A stretch of 64,000 nt of DNA. Origin: Phorcus lineatus (taxonomy: Eukaryota; Mollusca; Gastropoda; Trochida; Trochidae). Shown here piece after piece: positions 1-11,108 of the stretch. Made by a program: the position numbers and the translations under genes. The stretch spans positions 12,127,016-12,191,015 of the forward strand of contig OV121098.1 of NCBI GenBank assembly GCA_921293015.1. The letters are read 5' to 3'. The notes below the pieces were generated by a model. It searched no databases and had not been told where the DNA came from. It saw only the letters and a program-made list of their open reading frames with translations. The number at the start of each line of letters is the position of its first letter. The stretch's first letter is position 1.

Positions 1-1260
1 ATCCTGTAAATTACCTCTATATGAAATTGCTTAGGATTTCTTTAATCTATATTTGCGTTTGATTTGTATTTGAACCAGCATCTCTATCTATAAACAATCA
101 GGCACAACAACTCGTGAGACTAATAATCAGAAATAGTCCTCGATGGTAATGTTTGATTTATCATACATTTTCAATCCACGTTTGCTCAACAATAACCCAC
201 ATATTATTCAGCGTATTTAGTCACTAGATTATTTAAATGCGTTTGATATATAATTTTCAAATGATATATACATATATATGTGTTTACTAATATTTCAGGT
301 TTTAATACATTTTCATACAGAATATTCAGTTGCTATTATATTTTTTTAAAAGTTTGTTTTCACATGATATATTTTGGTAATTTTAATAAAAAATAGTGTT
401 AACTGAACTTTTATCATTTTTCGAAGTAATATCACAATACCATTGTATCTTGATTACTTGGTGGCTTCATTTAGCATGTAATTTTAGGCCAATGACCTTG
501 AAGTAGGTAGGCCTATATCGAACTCAACGATGTTGTCATCTTGAATGGAGGATGCAACTGAATGCAATAAATACGAGACATTCGGCCTGACAGTTGCAGG
601 GTGCAAGAGCTCTTTCATCTTCACAACGCCAAGGCCGAAACGAAAAGATTTCGAACTCTTTCCGCTTCGCCCGTGACATCACGGCCCACATTTTCTGTGC
701 TAAGAGTTTAGCCCACTGCAGGCCTTTCTGATAGGCCAATCAGAAGGCGGCTTTCAAATTGAACTTCAAATGTCGACGGCAAAGAGCGGTAGGGACCTGT
801 CGCTATTGAAGAGAAGACTATTTTAATAAATGATTTCAAATGTAATTTCAGGCATATATTTAGATGGATACAGGGTAGATTTATCACGTTTGAGGTCGAT
901 CGATATTTACTGTAGAGTTTGTAAAGTTTAAAAGTAACGTCAATACGAAATTATTGCACGAATGGAATTTTAAAGATTCATTATTTCAATTTTAACGTTT
1001 TTCATAGAAATGTATCCGTTTTCAAACAAAATTATCGCGAAATATTCGTTGTCAAACCTTATTTAATGGCGCCAGCGTTCTGTGTTATGTTGGAGAAAAC
1101 GATGAGATTTACTCAAATTCTGAACACGGAAAGATGGGATGCGTGAAAACTTTATGCCGACTAGGTTTGATCGAAAATATCAACACGGCAGTAAATGCAT
1201 ATATTAGGTAAAAATATTTTGACTGCTGCACGTTCAAAACAGGCAAATTTTTCATTTCAA

Positions 1261-1321
1261 GTGAGTGAGTGAGTTGGGGTTTAACATGCTTTGAACAATA
1301 TTTCAGTTATTAATGAAAATC
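1261..1321 (-). repeat. SINE-B tail fragment
   Basis: The bases from the GTGAGTGAGTGAG run through the TTTAACATGC and CAATATTTCAGTTAT segments match the tail of the fuller SINE-B copies at 35979 and 37833. Only about 60 bp of the tail end remains. Confidence 0.7.
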
Positions 1322-2123
1322 CATTGTCACAAGCATTTTTATTCTCGTAAATAATCTACTGCTTATGCATTGAATTAGGATCATTTATAGAAGGACAAAA
1401 AACATTGAATTCTTGGTGCTGTCAGTGAATACCTGCAAATAATCCATCTGACTAAAACATAATATGAAATTTTCGCTTGGATTTTCTTTATCATAAGGTC
1501 TCAAGGCTAGGCGTAGGTTTCGAATGTAAACGGTGATTTCATTCAGCTGGTTAGGTTAGCTGCTAGTAAGGGCGGTAACTCGTGATGACGTTAGGTGTCG
1601 CTGCTTCGTATCACAGGTTTTGTTACCGTTGAGGGCAAGGTAGAAAATGGATGGAATCTATCTCGATACATTTTCACCTTGCCGTGGGAAGATGGAGCTC
1701 TTTGGATACAAATACAGTTAGAACATGGTATCGTCATTGTTTTACATGTAATGTCTCCGTACCCTTATATTTCTATAAAATTTTGTGTCATGGTTAAACT
1801 TATCATCAGTCACAGAATAGACATTATTTGAAATTCTTGGATTTAAAGAAGATGAAGTTGAACGTCCTGAAGACGTCGCAAGGATGTCGTTGCCCTAACA
1901 TTGTAATGACTCGGAGATAAATGATTTGTAACATTGTGAAAATCGCTTGTTTTTGATATTTAAATCTGCAATAGTGCAATGATAAAAATGCGATCAAAAA
2001 TTAACTTTGTACAGAAACATAAAAATGTTTTGATTTAACGTCCAAACTACGTTAAGAAAACGTTGCATTTATTTTTAAAAACTACCTTACATCAAGATAG
2101 TGGAATAACGTTCATATAACTTC

Positions 2124-2242
2124 CTGGGCCTAGAGTTTCCAAACTCTCTTAGTGCTAAGATAGTCGTAAGTCAATGCTAATCAATGGCACTTACGACTAT
2201 CTTGGCACCGAGAGAGCTTCGAAAATCCAGGCCCTGGTTATG
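2124..2242. repeat. Foldback (MITE-like) hairpin
   Basis: Two arms face each other. The left arm, about 2127-2174, ends in AAGATAGTCGTAAGT, and its reverse complement begins the right arm near 2190. The outer parts (CTGGGCCTAGA and CCAGGCCCTGG side) also pair with a few mismatches. No open frame lies inside. This is typical of a small non-autonomous foldback element. Confidence 0.65.
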
Positions 2243-4168
2243 AAGGTAACTGACGTAACCAATCTACCATCTAAAATAATGTGAAAAAATGTGAGAACGT
2301 CGTTTGTTAGTATAGCTAGGGTTAGGGTTAGAAACAAGCTAACGATAATAAAACACATTAATAAAGGACATTCTTCCAATCATAGGAGACGTAAAAAATT
2401 TCGAAACTAATTACATAATAATTACAAAATAAATAAACCCAGAGGAATGTGACATACAGTCAAGCCAATCAATTTTTTATCGCGATGGTTAGCGATAAAA
2501 TGTGCCAACCACATATCAAGTGCAATCGCTTCGACGAAGGTAATCATGTCTAACTCCAGTTTTTAAATCTTGTTTAGTTTATTACCGAAAGTCACACACA
2601 TTTAATCATGACATGATATTCGCATTTTATCGAAGAAGTTGCGGTAAAGGTTGATTAATCTGCTTTTAGAGTGATATAAAACAAAGAACGCAGACTTTCA
2701 AGCGATATCCTTGGTTGTATTTCTAAGTCTATCTTAAGATAGAATAAGTGTAAGTTATATGTCACAGCGCGGGGTTGAATCGGGCTGCAACCCAGGGTAT
2801 CGGACAGGAGCGACAGCGTATACGTTTTAAGACAAGATGAAGGCAAGTCAGCATCAACATGAGTGCTATACTATTGAGCCCACGGGAGGTCCATGCAGGT
2901 TTCAAAACATCCCGAGAAGCAATAAGAACGTATAACAGTGACATGCTTAAATTTCATTTGTTTCAAATTCAGTGCATTTATCATTTATAATGATGTTTCT
3001 CACTTATAATTACAATCGACTTATTAAAGCATCAGTCACCAAAACGATGAGGGAAAAATATATTCCTATCACATACCGATGATACTTATATATATACAGG
3101 AAAATCATTGGCAGGGATTTATGAAACACTTTGCTAAAACACTTTGTAAAAACTAAAATTACTTGGTTATCCTATGAACTGTCATTTCAAAATATATGTC
3201 TTAACAACGATACCTGTGTACATATATCAATATATTTACTTTTAGTTTGATGAAATAACTTTCGAAATGTGTTAAAATAATATTTCTCAGCAGAAATAAT
3301 TTACTTAAATTCATCATGGTATTCTATACGGTGAATTTGGCGGTGGCCCGAGAAGAGCTCGTATAACATCAGAGGTAGGTATAGGAAATATGACGAAGCT
3401 ACCTCTGTCGTGATAAAATTTCAAACAACCATTTTGTTAATAACAGGCGCTACACATCTGTAAGACATGCATGGTGCTTAAATCAGTTTTTTGTATAGTG
3501 TTAGTCAAATGTGAAAGGAAAATTCAAACGCAATTTTTTAAAAACACCAATAATTTATTGACCACTTGTGAATAATAATGAAACCCAACATAATATCACG
3601 TCATTTGCTTATTCAAAGCGAGGAAATAATCTAAATGATAAATGAGAAGACTAACGGTTAAAAATAAATCATATTCTGCAAGTATATTTGTTTCTTTATG
3701 AAAATAACTGGCTTTTATTCTGTATTTATTCCAAATTTTATGATGCGTTTTAGAATTTTCAAATATTTGGTATGGAAAATAGCAAACCATTGAATGAAGA
3801 GTGCATGACGTATTAAAGAGCCACTCCGTGAGTTGTTGGAGTCGTATATGCCAAACTTAATCAATGGTGTCATTTCATCGCGAAATATCGACTGTTACCA
3901 AAAAGAAACATTTTAAAGCTTATTGGGTTTTTTTTACAGTGACAATATGAAGGCAGAACGTCGCAATTATGATCGAAAACCGGCAATTGGCGCTCGTCAA
4001 ATAGTCAAACGTAATTTTGGAGACTTATCTAAAACAGTCAGGAGCCGATTAGGAGTTGATAGCGTTTGTTAGGTTTTATAACTAGTATCTATGTAAATTG
4101 GACGTGATATCCACACCTCTGTGAATTTATAAGGCTGTTTTTAGATTTTCATGTTAAACCAGTATTTG

Positions 4169-4170
<2 letters not shown>

Positions 4171-4210
<40 letters not shown>
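4171..4210. repeat. (TA)n microsatellite
   Basis: About 40 bases of uninterrupted AT dinucleotides, just left of the inverted-repeat element at 4250. Confidence 0.95.
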
Positions 4211-4214
<4 letters not shown>

Positions 4215-4249
4215 AGTTGAATTGGTTCAAACGCAAGGTCACATATAGA

Positions 4250-4676
4250 TTAAATATAACATACTTCACATAGTCGTTTGAAGAATATGACACACGCATA
4301 TGACAATGGTATGTTGTACCAATGACAATGGTACAACATACATTGGCAAACGGACAAATGGTGGCATTTTTGATAACCTTCCTTTTTTAGGAGGGAAGAA
4401 GAAGTCGAAGGACAAACCAGGGGCGAAGCCTCGGAATTATGCACACCGATCGTAATCAGAAGACCAACAAGGAAGAACCATGATGTCACCTGATTAGCAT
4501 AATTTACAATATATCCTTGTACATTGTGCGTATATTTTGGTATATTTTGTTATAAAAACGCTTGTAATGCGATGTTAACGATCATATCGTTTCATCCCTG
4601 ATGAGTCAATACTATTGACGAAATACTAGTATCGGATTAAAATGATTCTTCAAACGACTATGTGAAGTATGTTATA

Positions 4677-4681
<5 letters not shown>
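4250..4681. repeat. Short inverted-repeat element between TA tracts
   Basis: The 37 bases at 4250-4286 (beginning TTAAATATAACATACTTC) are the exact reverse complement of 4645-4681, giving a 432-bp element. A smaller inverted motif (GTATGTTGTACC / GGTACAACATAC) lies inside near 4310-4345. TA microsatellites lie on both sides, so the target duplication cannot be read. A minus-strand open frame inside begins with a hydrophobic stretch, but it runs into the terminal repeat and is probably chance. Confidence 0.75.

Positions 4682-4752
<71 letters not shown>
4679..4752. repeat. (TA)n microsatellite
   Basis: About 74 bases of nearly pure AT repeat abut the right end of the 432-bp inverted-repeat element. 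Confidence 0.95.
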
Positions 4753-4757
<5 letters not shown>

Positions 4758-4943
4758 TTGGCCATGAAAAGTTAAGATTTTTTGATTTTATATCACCACA
4801 TGTGAAATTTAGGCTCGTATTAAAGTTAAATAATATGCTATGAAAATCACGGAGTGGCTCTTTAAGCTCAGAAATAATACAGATTTAGGTAGTTGCATGC
4901 AAGGGTAAAAGAAACATAAATTTATGAGAAAAATGAATCAGTG

Positions 4944-5658
4944 CTAGAGGAAGTCACTGTATCCGATATTGTTGAAGTAAGAAGTAGGTAATCGCTTCAC
5001 CTCCACCCTACAAGTGGACGAATATCTCTGGCAGTTTCCCGTTGCGTCATCAAATGTTTCCCCGAGAAAACATGTCTTCCGTTTCTCATGGTTTCCAAAA
5101 CAGATAAGGGCCTTATTACAGCCAGCACAACTCGGATACGAACCGGAAGGCAGTCCTGCGCATGACTTGAAACATCCGGTCTCAAAGATGAGATTTCGAC
5201 GGAAACGACCATTAGTTTGAGTTATGATTCTTAACTCCCTTCCTTGCACTTCCGGTGAATCATCTGCTGCAGGAGTTGTCTCCCCAGGACCGGTTACGCG
5301 ATTTTCAATTTCCGGTGTGACCTCTGTTGTTGTTGGATTCGCTGTTGAAGATGCTGTTGAAGATGCTGTTGTAGATGCTATTGTAGATGCTGTTGTAGTA
5401 GATGCTGTTGTTGATGTTGATGCTGTTGTTGTTGTTGTTGTTGAGGCTTGTGTTGTTGTTGATGATGATGATGTTGAAGTTGTTGATGTCGCTGATGAGG
5501 TTGAAGATGTTGTCCCTGTAGTCTGACTTGCCGTAGACTGACCAGCTGAAGTGGTTGTGCTGACAGAGGGGTCATCGCTGACCCGAGGTTCGATGTCCGG
5601 ACTACTCGTTGTGCTCGGGTTTTGATTCCGAGGCTGTACTTGAACGAGACTACTAACG
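4944..5658 (-). CDS. Gene A exon 3: Ser/Thr linker and C-terminal Cys domain
   Basis: The acceptor TATTGTTTACAG precedes 5658. The open frame continues upstream to a methionine at 5720, but that stretch is intronic: starting at the acceptor restores frame with exon 2 (GA + C, Asp). It encodes V-S-S-L-V-Q, then the Ser/Thr-rich stretch, then a Cys domain aligned with the end of gene B (G-C-x-K-S-C, Y-P-S-C, T-C-F). It ends in S-D-F-L and a stop. Confidence 0.85.
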
Positions 5659-7864
5659 CTGTAAACAATATAACCAGACTGTTGAGTCAACATATGCATT
5701 AACATTGAGAGCAATCTCAATGAAAGCAGTTCGAACCTTCATTTGATCTGTAACGTGCTTCTAAAAGCTCAAATGATTAGAGGCCCGCTTAACTATCTTA
5801 TCGTGATGATGGCTATGTTACCTCATCGCTGAATGGTAAGATCACCTTTCACGCCCCCTGGAGCTATACTCAAATCAGAAACGCAGTGAGATAAGAGTTA
5901 TAGGTTCGATCTGAGTTCAATGAGATTGAATTACAAAGGTGTTGGTAGACATTGAATAGACGTTGTTATCGAAATTCGCGGAAGCATTCTTAGGTTCTTA
6001 GATTTGACAATTTTAGCAGGTAATAAAGTTATTCATATACGAGTGAAGAAAGATTTCCTACGGTATGGCAATGCATTTGTTATAGTCTTATTGTTAATTA
6101 GTTGTTAATTTGTGGATATTCTATTAAGCACGATTTATCTTAATCGAAGTGTTAAAATAGCAAAATAATGCAAAATTGATGACGAGTCAGGAACAATCAA
6201 AACAGTTTTATAAAATGTGATAACTGCACATGTGCGCATATTGAAATTATGTCATCATAAAAAATGTTCACCCTAATGGTAATAAATTCACTTACTCGCA
6301 AAATCCGCCAGGTATACAAATTGAGAGGAAAATGTCATAGGTCAAGCTGTAAGGACACTGGGTGACCGTGTACTGGCCTCCTCTACAGCTCACGTACTCC
6401 CCACAGCTCGTGCAACTCGGGAATCGGCCATCTTGGTAGCCGCAGCCGTTAGTCTGGACACATCTCTGGTGGTCTGTGTATCAAACAATAATTCATTCAA
6501 GAAGATTTATTAACATATTACTTCTGAAAACTTAATTTTTTTCATAATTCACTTCTAAACCATACACAACCTAATTACCATGCTCCATCGGCGGTTCTGA
6601 AATCGGAGTTCATGAGTCGATGTTATCCATATGGAAACTGTGAGGATTAAAAAAATAAGTATGCTACCATTTCCCTCCTTATAATACGTTTGTTTTCTAT
6701 GAAAATTCTCAAAGAATGATTATATGGTTGAACGAAGCTGTCCTTTTTGCATTGCTTGATGTTGATTCAAGAAAATCATATTTTCTATTCCCGCCTGCTT
6801 TGAGAAGACGTCTTTTCGTCCCTACTATGTGCAAATCTCACTGAAATCTGTTCCAACCTGTCAACTGTACTTCGCCGCCTTTTTGATCTGAGAACTATGC
6901 CATTAGGTTGGTGTCAGATTGCCCTGTCTATGACCTTCACCTTCAATAAATTCTAAGTATCAATCACCCGCTTAAATATCAAACCGTTCCGACGTCGCTG
7001 ATTTCTTACGAAACAAATGCCACCTGATGAGATCCCTTATCTATTCCAATCCATGCGTCGTTTCGGTGCTGATAATAACACCGTTATGAAGAATGAACTC
7101 GCATATATTGCAATTAAGACGTTTATTATCCATCTCGTATTGTTCTCTTTTATAACGAAGACGGTAATCTGTGTACAAAATTTTATCACAGCCATGTTAA
7201 GAAAACTTGTATAATTGCATAATGCGACAGGGATTATAAAGTAACACTGGTGTGAAGAAAATATATCGAAAATGCGATAATAACAATTGAAATTTTTTTC
7301 ACTTCCCATTGTATCGCAGAGCGAATATCATGTAATTTTTGGTTCACTTTGGACGTCAATACAATAACTTCATCAAAACTAACGAATGAAATAGCCATAT
7401 ACGAATTAGCCATTCTTCAACTTAATTTTGGATTGGCCAAACTCTCTTGTAGAAGGGGTAATATTTTCAAAATTACAATTTCCCTTAGTTTTGATAGAAA
7501 TATTCTACATCGACTCTCTGAGAAAAAATCGGCACAATCATATTTACCCAGTGTAAGGGATTAAACATTATTCATGTAAAAGCTGTTGATCAAGCATAAA
7601 GGATTTTGTAGAGAAAAATAAAGATAACAGATCTGTTATTGGTATAGTATACCATATATCGATTTTCGCTATTCAACGATGCCTCAATGTCATCCATATT
7701 TGCATGATATTTGCGGATACGAACTTTCAGTATGGAGCTGTACATGTTTTTGAAAAATCTGAAAAAAATCACTCACGTTGTTCAAAGGAGAAGGTTCCGG
7801 GATTGTAAAATGCAAAGCACGGCACAAGACATGTTGCCAACAGAAACAGCGAAGAAGACTGCAT
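4944..7864 (-). CDS. Gene A: secreted two-CBM14 protein with Ser/Thr mucin linker
   Basis: I assembled three minus-strand exons, 7777-7864, 6296-6473 and 4944-5658, into about 326 residues. Residues 1-18 are a signal peptide (M-Q-S-S-S-L-F-L-L-A-T). Residues 34-88 hold eight cysteines in the pattern C-x5-C-x9-C-x2-C-x5-C-x9-C-x12-C-x5-C, like a modified chitin-binding type-2 (CBM14) domain. Residues about 121-203 are almost all Ser/Thr/Ala, as expected of an O-glycosylated mucin linker. Residues 251-305 carry a second eight-Cys CBM14-like domain (YPSC, TCFxG and DD motifs). The intron phases, 1 then 2, match gene B. Seen: exons, phases, cysteine spacing. Known for the family: CBM14 binds chitin and is common in peritrophic and shell-matrix proteins. 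Inferred: an extracellular chitin cross-linker. An upstream 5' UTR exon is likely because the ATG abuts an acceptor. Confidence 0.8.
5774..6290. other. Gene A intron and adjacent AT-rich sequence
   Basis: AT-rich intron of gene A between exons 3 and 2. I see no open frame, RNA gene or repeat in it that I can support. Confidence 0.6.
6296..6473 (-). CDS. Gene A exon 2: N-terminal CBM14-like domain
   Basis: The 178-nt exon lies between an acceptor (TACACAG) and a GTAAGT donor. It enters in phase 1 and leaves in phase 2. It reads H-Q-R-C-V-Q-T-N-G-C and on to G-G-F-C with no stop and eight cysteines. It does not appear as a long open frame because it is short, but the join on both sides keeps frame exactly. 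Confidence 0.82.
7030..7130. repeat. Diverged copy of the GAAACGTCGCAAT hairpin element
   Basis: The segments TTTCGGTGCTGATAATAACACC, TTGCAATTAAGACG and TATCCATCTCGT resemble, with changes, the arm of the foldback element at 50755-50915. It lies in the first intron of gene A. It is degraded and its ends are uncertain. Confidence 0.45.
7777..7864 (-). CDS. Gene A exon with start codon and signal peptide
   Basis: The ATG at 7864-7862 follows TTTCAG directly on the minus strand, so this exon is probably spliced to an unseen 5' UTR exon. It encodes 29 residues plus one base, with a hydrophobic core ending C-F-A before F-Y-N-P-G. The donor is GTGAGT after 7777, phase 1. Its upstream edge is the last unit of the 101-bp array. 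Confidence 0.8.
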
Positions 7865-9480
7865 CTGAAACGTGAAATTTACCATAAAAGTATTGATTCA
7901 CTTAGGTTTTCACAATTCTCTCTTATAAATACAACATAAACTAAAATGTGAAGACTGATTTGCATTTGAAAGGTGAAATTTACCAAAAAGTATTGATTCA
8001 CTTAGGTTTTCAAAATTCTCTATTATAAATACAACATAAACTAAAATGTGAAGAATGATTTGCATTTCGAAGGTGAAATTTACCAAAAAGTATTGATTCA
8101 CTTAGGTTTTCAAAATTCTCTTTTATAGATACAACATAAACTAAAATGATAAAGAATGATTTGCATCTGAAACGTGAAATTTACCATAAAATTATTGATT
8201 CACTTAGGTTTTCAAAATTCTCTATCATAAATAGATCATAAACTAAAGTGATCAAGAATAATTTACATCTGAAACGTTAAATTTACTAAAATGTATTGAT
8301 TCACTTAGGTTTTCAAAATTCTCTGTTATAAATACAACATAAACTAAAATGATAAAGAATAATTTGCATTTGAAACGTTAAATTTACCATAAAAGTATTG
8401 ATTCACTTAGGTTTTCAGACTTCTCTGTTATAAATACAACATAAACTAAAGTGATAAAGAATAATTTAAATCTGAAACGTGAAATTTACCATAAAGTATT
8501 GATTGACTTAGGTTTTCAAAATTCTCTTTTATAAATACAACATAAACTAAAATGTGAAGAATGATTTGCATTTGAAAGGTGAAATTTACCAAAAGTATTG
8601 ATTCACTCAGGTTTTCAAAATTCTCTCTTATAAATAGATCATAAACTAAAGTGATAAAGAATAATTTGCATCTGAAACGTTAAATTTACCATAAAAGTAT
8701 TGATTCACTTAGGTTTTCAAAATTCTCTCTTATAAATGCAACATAAACTAAAGTGATAAAGAATGATTTAAATCTGAAACGTGAAATTTACCATAAAAGT
8801 ATTGATTCACTTAGGTTTTCAAAATTCTCTGTTATAAATACAACATAAACTAAAATGATCAAGAATAATTTACATCTGAAACGTTAAATTTACCAAAATG
8901 TATTGATTCACTTAGGTTTTCAAAATTCTCTGTTATAAATACAACATAAACTAAAGTGATAAAGAATAATTTGCATTTGAAACGTTAAATTTACCATAAA
9001 AGTATTGATTCACTTAGGTTTTCAAAATTCTCTCTTATAAATGCAACATAAACTAAAGTGATAAAGAATAATTTAAATCTGAAACGTGAAATTTACCATA
9101 AAAGTATTGATTCACTTAGGTTTTCAAAATTCTCTGTTATAAATACAACATAAACTAAAATGATCAAGAATAATTTACATCTGAAACGTTAAATTTACCA
9201 AAATGTATTGATTCACTTAGGTTTTCAAAGTTCTCTCTTATAAATACAACATAAACTAAAGTGATAAAGAATAATTTGCATTTGAAAAGTGAAATTTACC
9301 ATAAAAGTTTTGATTCACTTAGGTTTTCAGACTTCTCTGTTATAAATACAACATAAATAAAAGTGAAAAAAAAATTGCATCTGAAACGTGAAATTTACCA
9401 TAAAAGTGTTGATGCACTTAGGTTTTAAAAATTCTTTGTTATAAATACAACAAAAACTAAAGTGATAAAGAATAATTTTC
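7861..9480. repeat. Tandem array of about 101-bp units
   Basis: About sixteen copies of a unit of about 101 bp. Marker segments are TATTGATTCACTTAGGTTTT, TATAAATACAACATAAAC and TGAAACGTGAAATTTACC. The marker TATTGATTCA occurs at 7891, 7991, 8091 and so on to about 9410. Copies differ by a few substitutions. The first unit merges with the start of gene A's signal-peptide exon. On the minus strand many units carry TTTCAG followed by ATGC, like the real acceptor and start codon. Confidence 0.9.
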
Positions 9481-10796
9481 TTAACATTAATTTGGATTTT
9501 TTGTTGTGCCAAAGTACATTATGTGGTCCAAAATGACAAATGTATGACAACTTCCTTTTTTCAATTAACATCCAATTTTTCCAGTTCATTCAAAATTCAA
9601 AGTAATCGGAAATGATTAAATGTTTGATATATGATACAATTATCAAAGCGATTATCATTATTAAGAAAACCTTACATAATAGGGAAGAGAAAGTTTAGAA
9701 TTTTTTAAAACCAGGCTACGTGTTTAAAAAAACGAATTATTTTAAATGAATCCAAAATTATTATTAATTTATTTAAGCTTAGTGATTATACAAAAGTTTA
9801 ACACAACTCAAAAGTACAAAAAAAAGATTTTACATATAAACAATATATTAAAAAATGATGTAAGCCCACTCACGATGCTATGCACTTCCACTCCGAATAA
9901 CAACGTACAACAACAATTCTATCTCCCCTTCAAGTGTATATATAGAGAAAACAGAAACCCCGTCTTGACATACACACCACCGATGTTCGATAGGATTATG
10001 TCGTGCCTAGTGACATGATAAATGTCATTTTGCACAATCCATGCTGGTAGCCATGCCATTTATTGCCACGGCTCTACTTACGAAATCACTTCGTAAATCC
10101 ATAGTGAAATGACACATACTGTGCCATAAACCCCAGAAATTTGCTTTCCTTTGTGAAAATGGGCGTTTTGTCCATTTCTAAATGTCATCGGAGAGTTGTC
10201 AACTGTCTCGACAGACACACCTGTGACTGACAACAATAACTCATGTTTGAAGAGAAAGATATTTCTTTAAAAATCTCTCTGGTTTTCATAGGCCTACGTT
10301 CAGATATACCATTTATGCAGAATCAAAACCCTTGCTAAATAGGACAATTACTGGTTTTCAATGCAAATCGGTCTTGTCGCAGTCTAGATAACTTGTCTCA
10401 TTACACATGTCATATGATCTATGCAGACCTAAATAGTCTGTTTTGCTGTTTGAAAAGTTTCCTAAGTAACGTTCAACAAATTGATCTGAGCCAGTGGCTA
10501 TGCACTGTCTGGTTTTCGATAAAAAACACGACTTTAGACCTTAATGGTTTCATTATACTGATGCCAACTTTAAGCAAAATGTGGCTCGTCCTGATACAAT
10601 GATCACCTTCAAAACTTTAATAACACACTCAATGTCATTGTAAATCTTATTTTGATGATTTTTCCTCCACCTTTACAAAGTGATATTGATTCGGGTTATA
10701 TTTTACGTCAAGCATCTTCTTGAAAAAAAATCTGTGCCAAACCAATACTGTTTATCTCAAATATGAAAAAAGAATGTCCAAACTCTATAGTTATAT

Positions 10797-11108
10797 ATAT
10801 AAAAGAGAAGATGAAGTCGAATTATCTTTGGCAAACGTTTATTATTATTATTTATTTATTATCATACACGGCCTGATGAGGTAGGTTCATTCTAGAATGT
10901 ACCCACTTTATAATACAGGGGCTGATGAGGTGGGTACATTCTAGAATGTACCCACTTTATAATGCACGGGCTGATGAGGTGGGTACATTCTAGAATGTAC
11001 CCACTTTATAATGCACGGGCTGATGAGGTGGGTACATTCTAGAATGAACCCACCTCATCAGAGGATAAAAGATATTCAAAGATAAATCAACTTCATCTTC
11101 TTTATATC
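10797..11108. repeat. MITE with inner 49-bp palindromic repeats
   Basis: The outer arms AGAAGATGAAGTCGAATTATC (left) and its near reverse complement ending CTTCATCTTCT (right, about 11077-11101) pair at about 22 of 25 positions. Between them lie four units of 49 bp starting near 10872, 10921, 10970 and 11019. Each contains the palindrome GTACATTCTAGAATGTAC. The last unit closes as a hairpin with CTGATGAGGTGGGT against ACCCACCTCATCAG. Confidence 0.8.

Larger units (their letters stand above)
1..4929. other. Non-coding flank with scattered repeats
   Basis: I see no supported gene here. Open frames are short, AT-rich and lack splice context or family motifs. The stretch holds a SINE fragment near 1261, a foldback element near 2124, two TA microsatellites and a small inverted-repeat element between them. 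A short run of two to three GGGTTA-like units near 2322 is too brief to call telomeric. Confidence 0.6.

Noticed and set aside
2318-2336. Telomeric repeat
   Set aside because: There are only two to three GGGTTA-like units inside unrelated sequence.
4250-4489. Minus-strand 79-codon frame with a signal-peptide-like start
   Set aside because: It lies inside an inverted-repeat element and extends through the terminal repeat. There is no splice context and no homologue that I recognise.
5224-5526. Plus-strand frame rich in V, D and E opposite gene A
   Set aside because: It is the antisense shadow of gene A's Ser/Thr linker, with no independent support.
5659-5720. Methionine at 5720 as the start of gene A
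   Set aside because: The stretch is intronic. A good acceptor at 5659-5660 joins in frame to the CBM14 exon and a real signal peptide further upstream.
7861-9480. CRISPR-like array
   Set aside because: The whole 101-bp unit is repeated, without variable spacers, in a eukaryotic genome with introns. It is an ordinary minisatellite.
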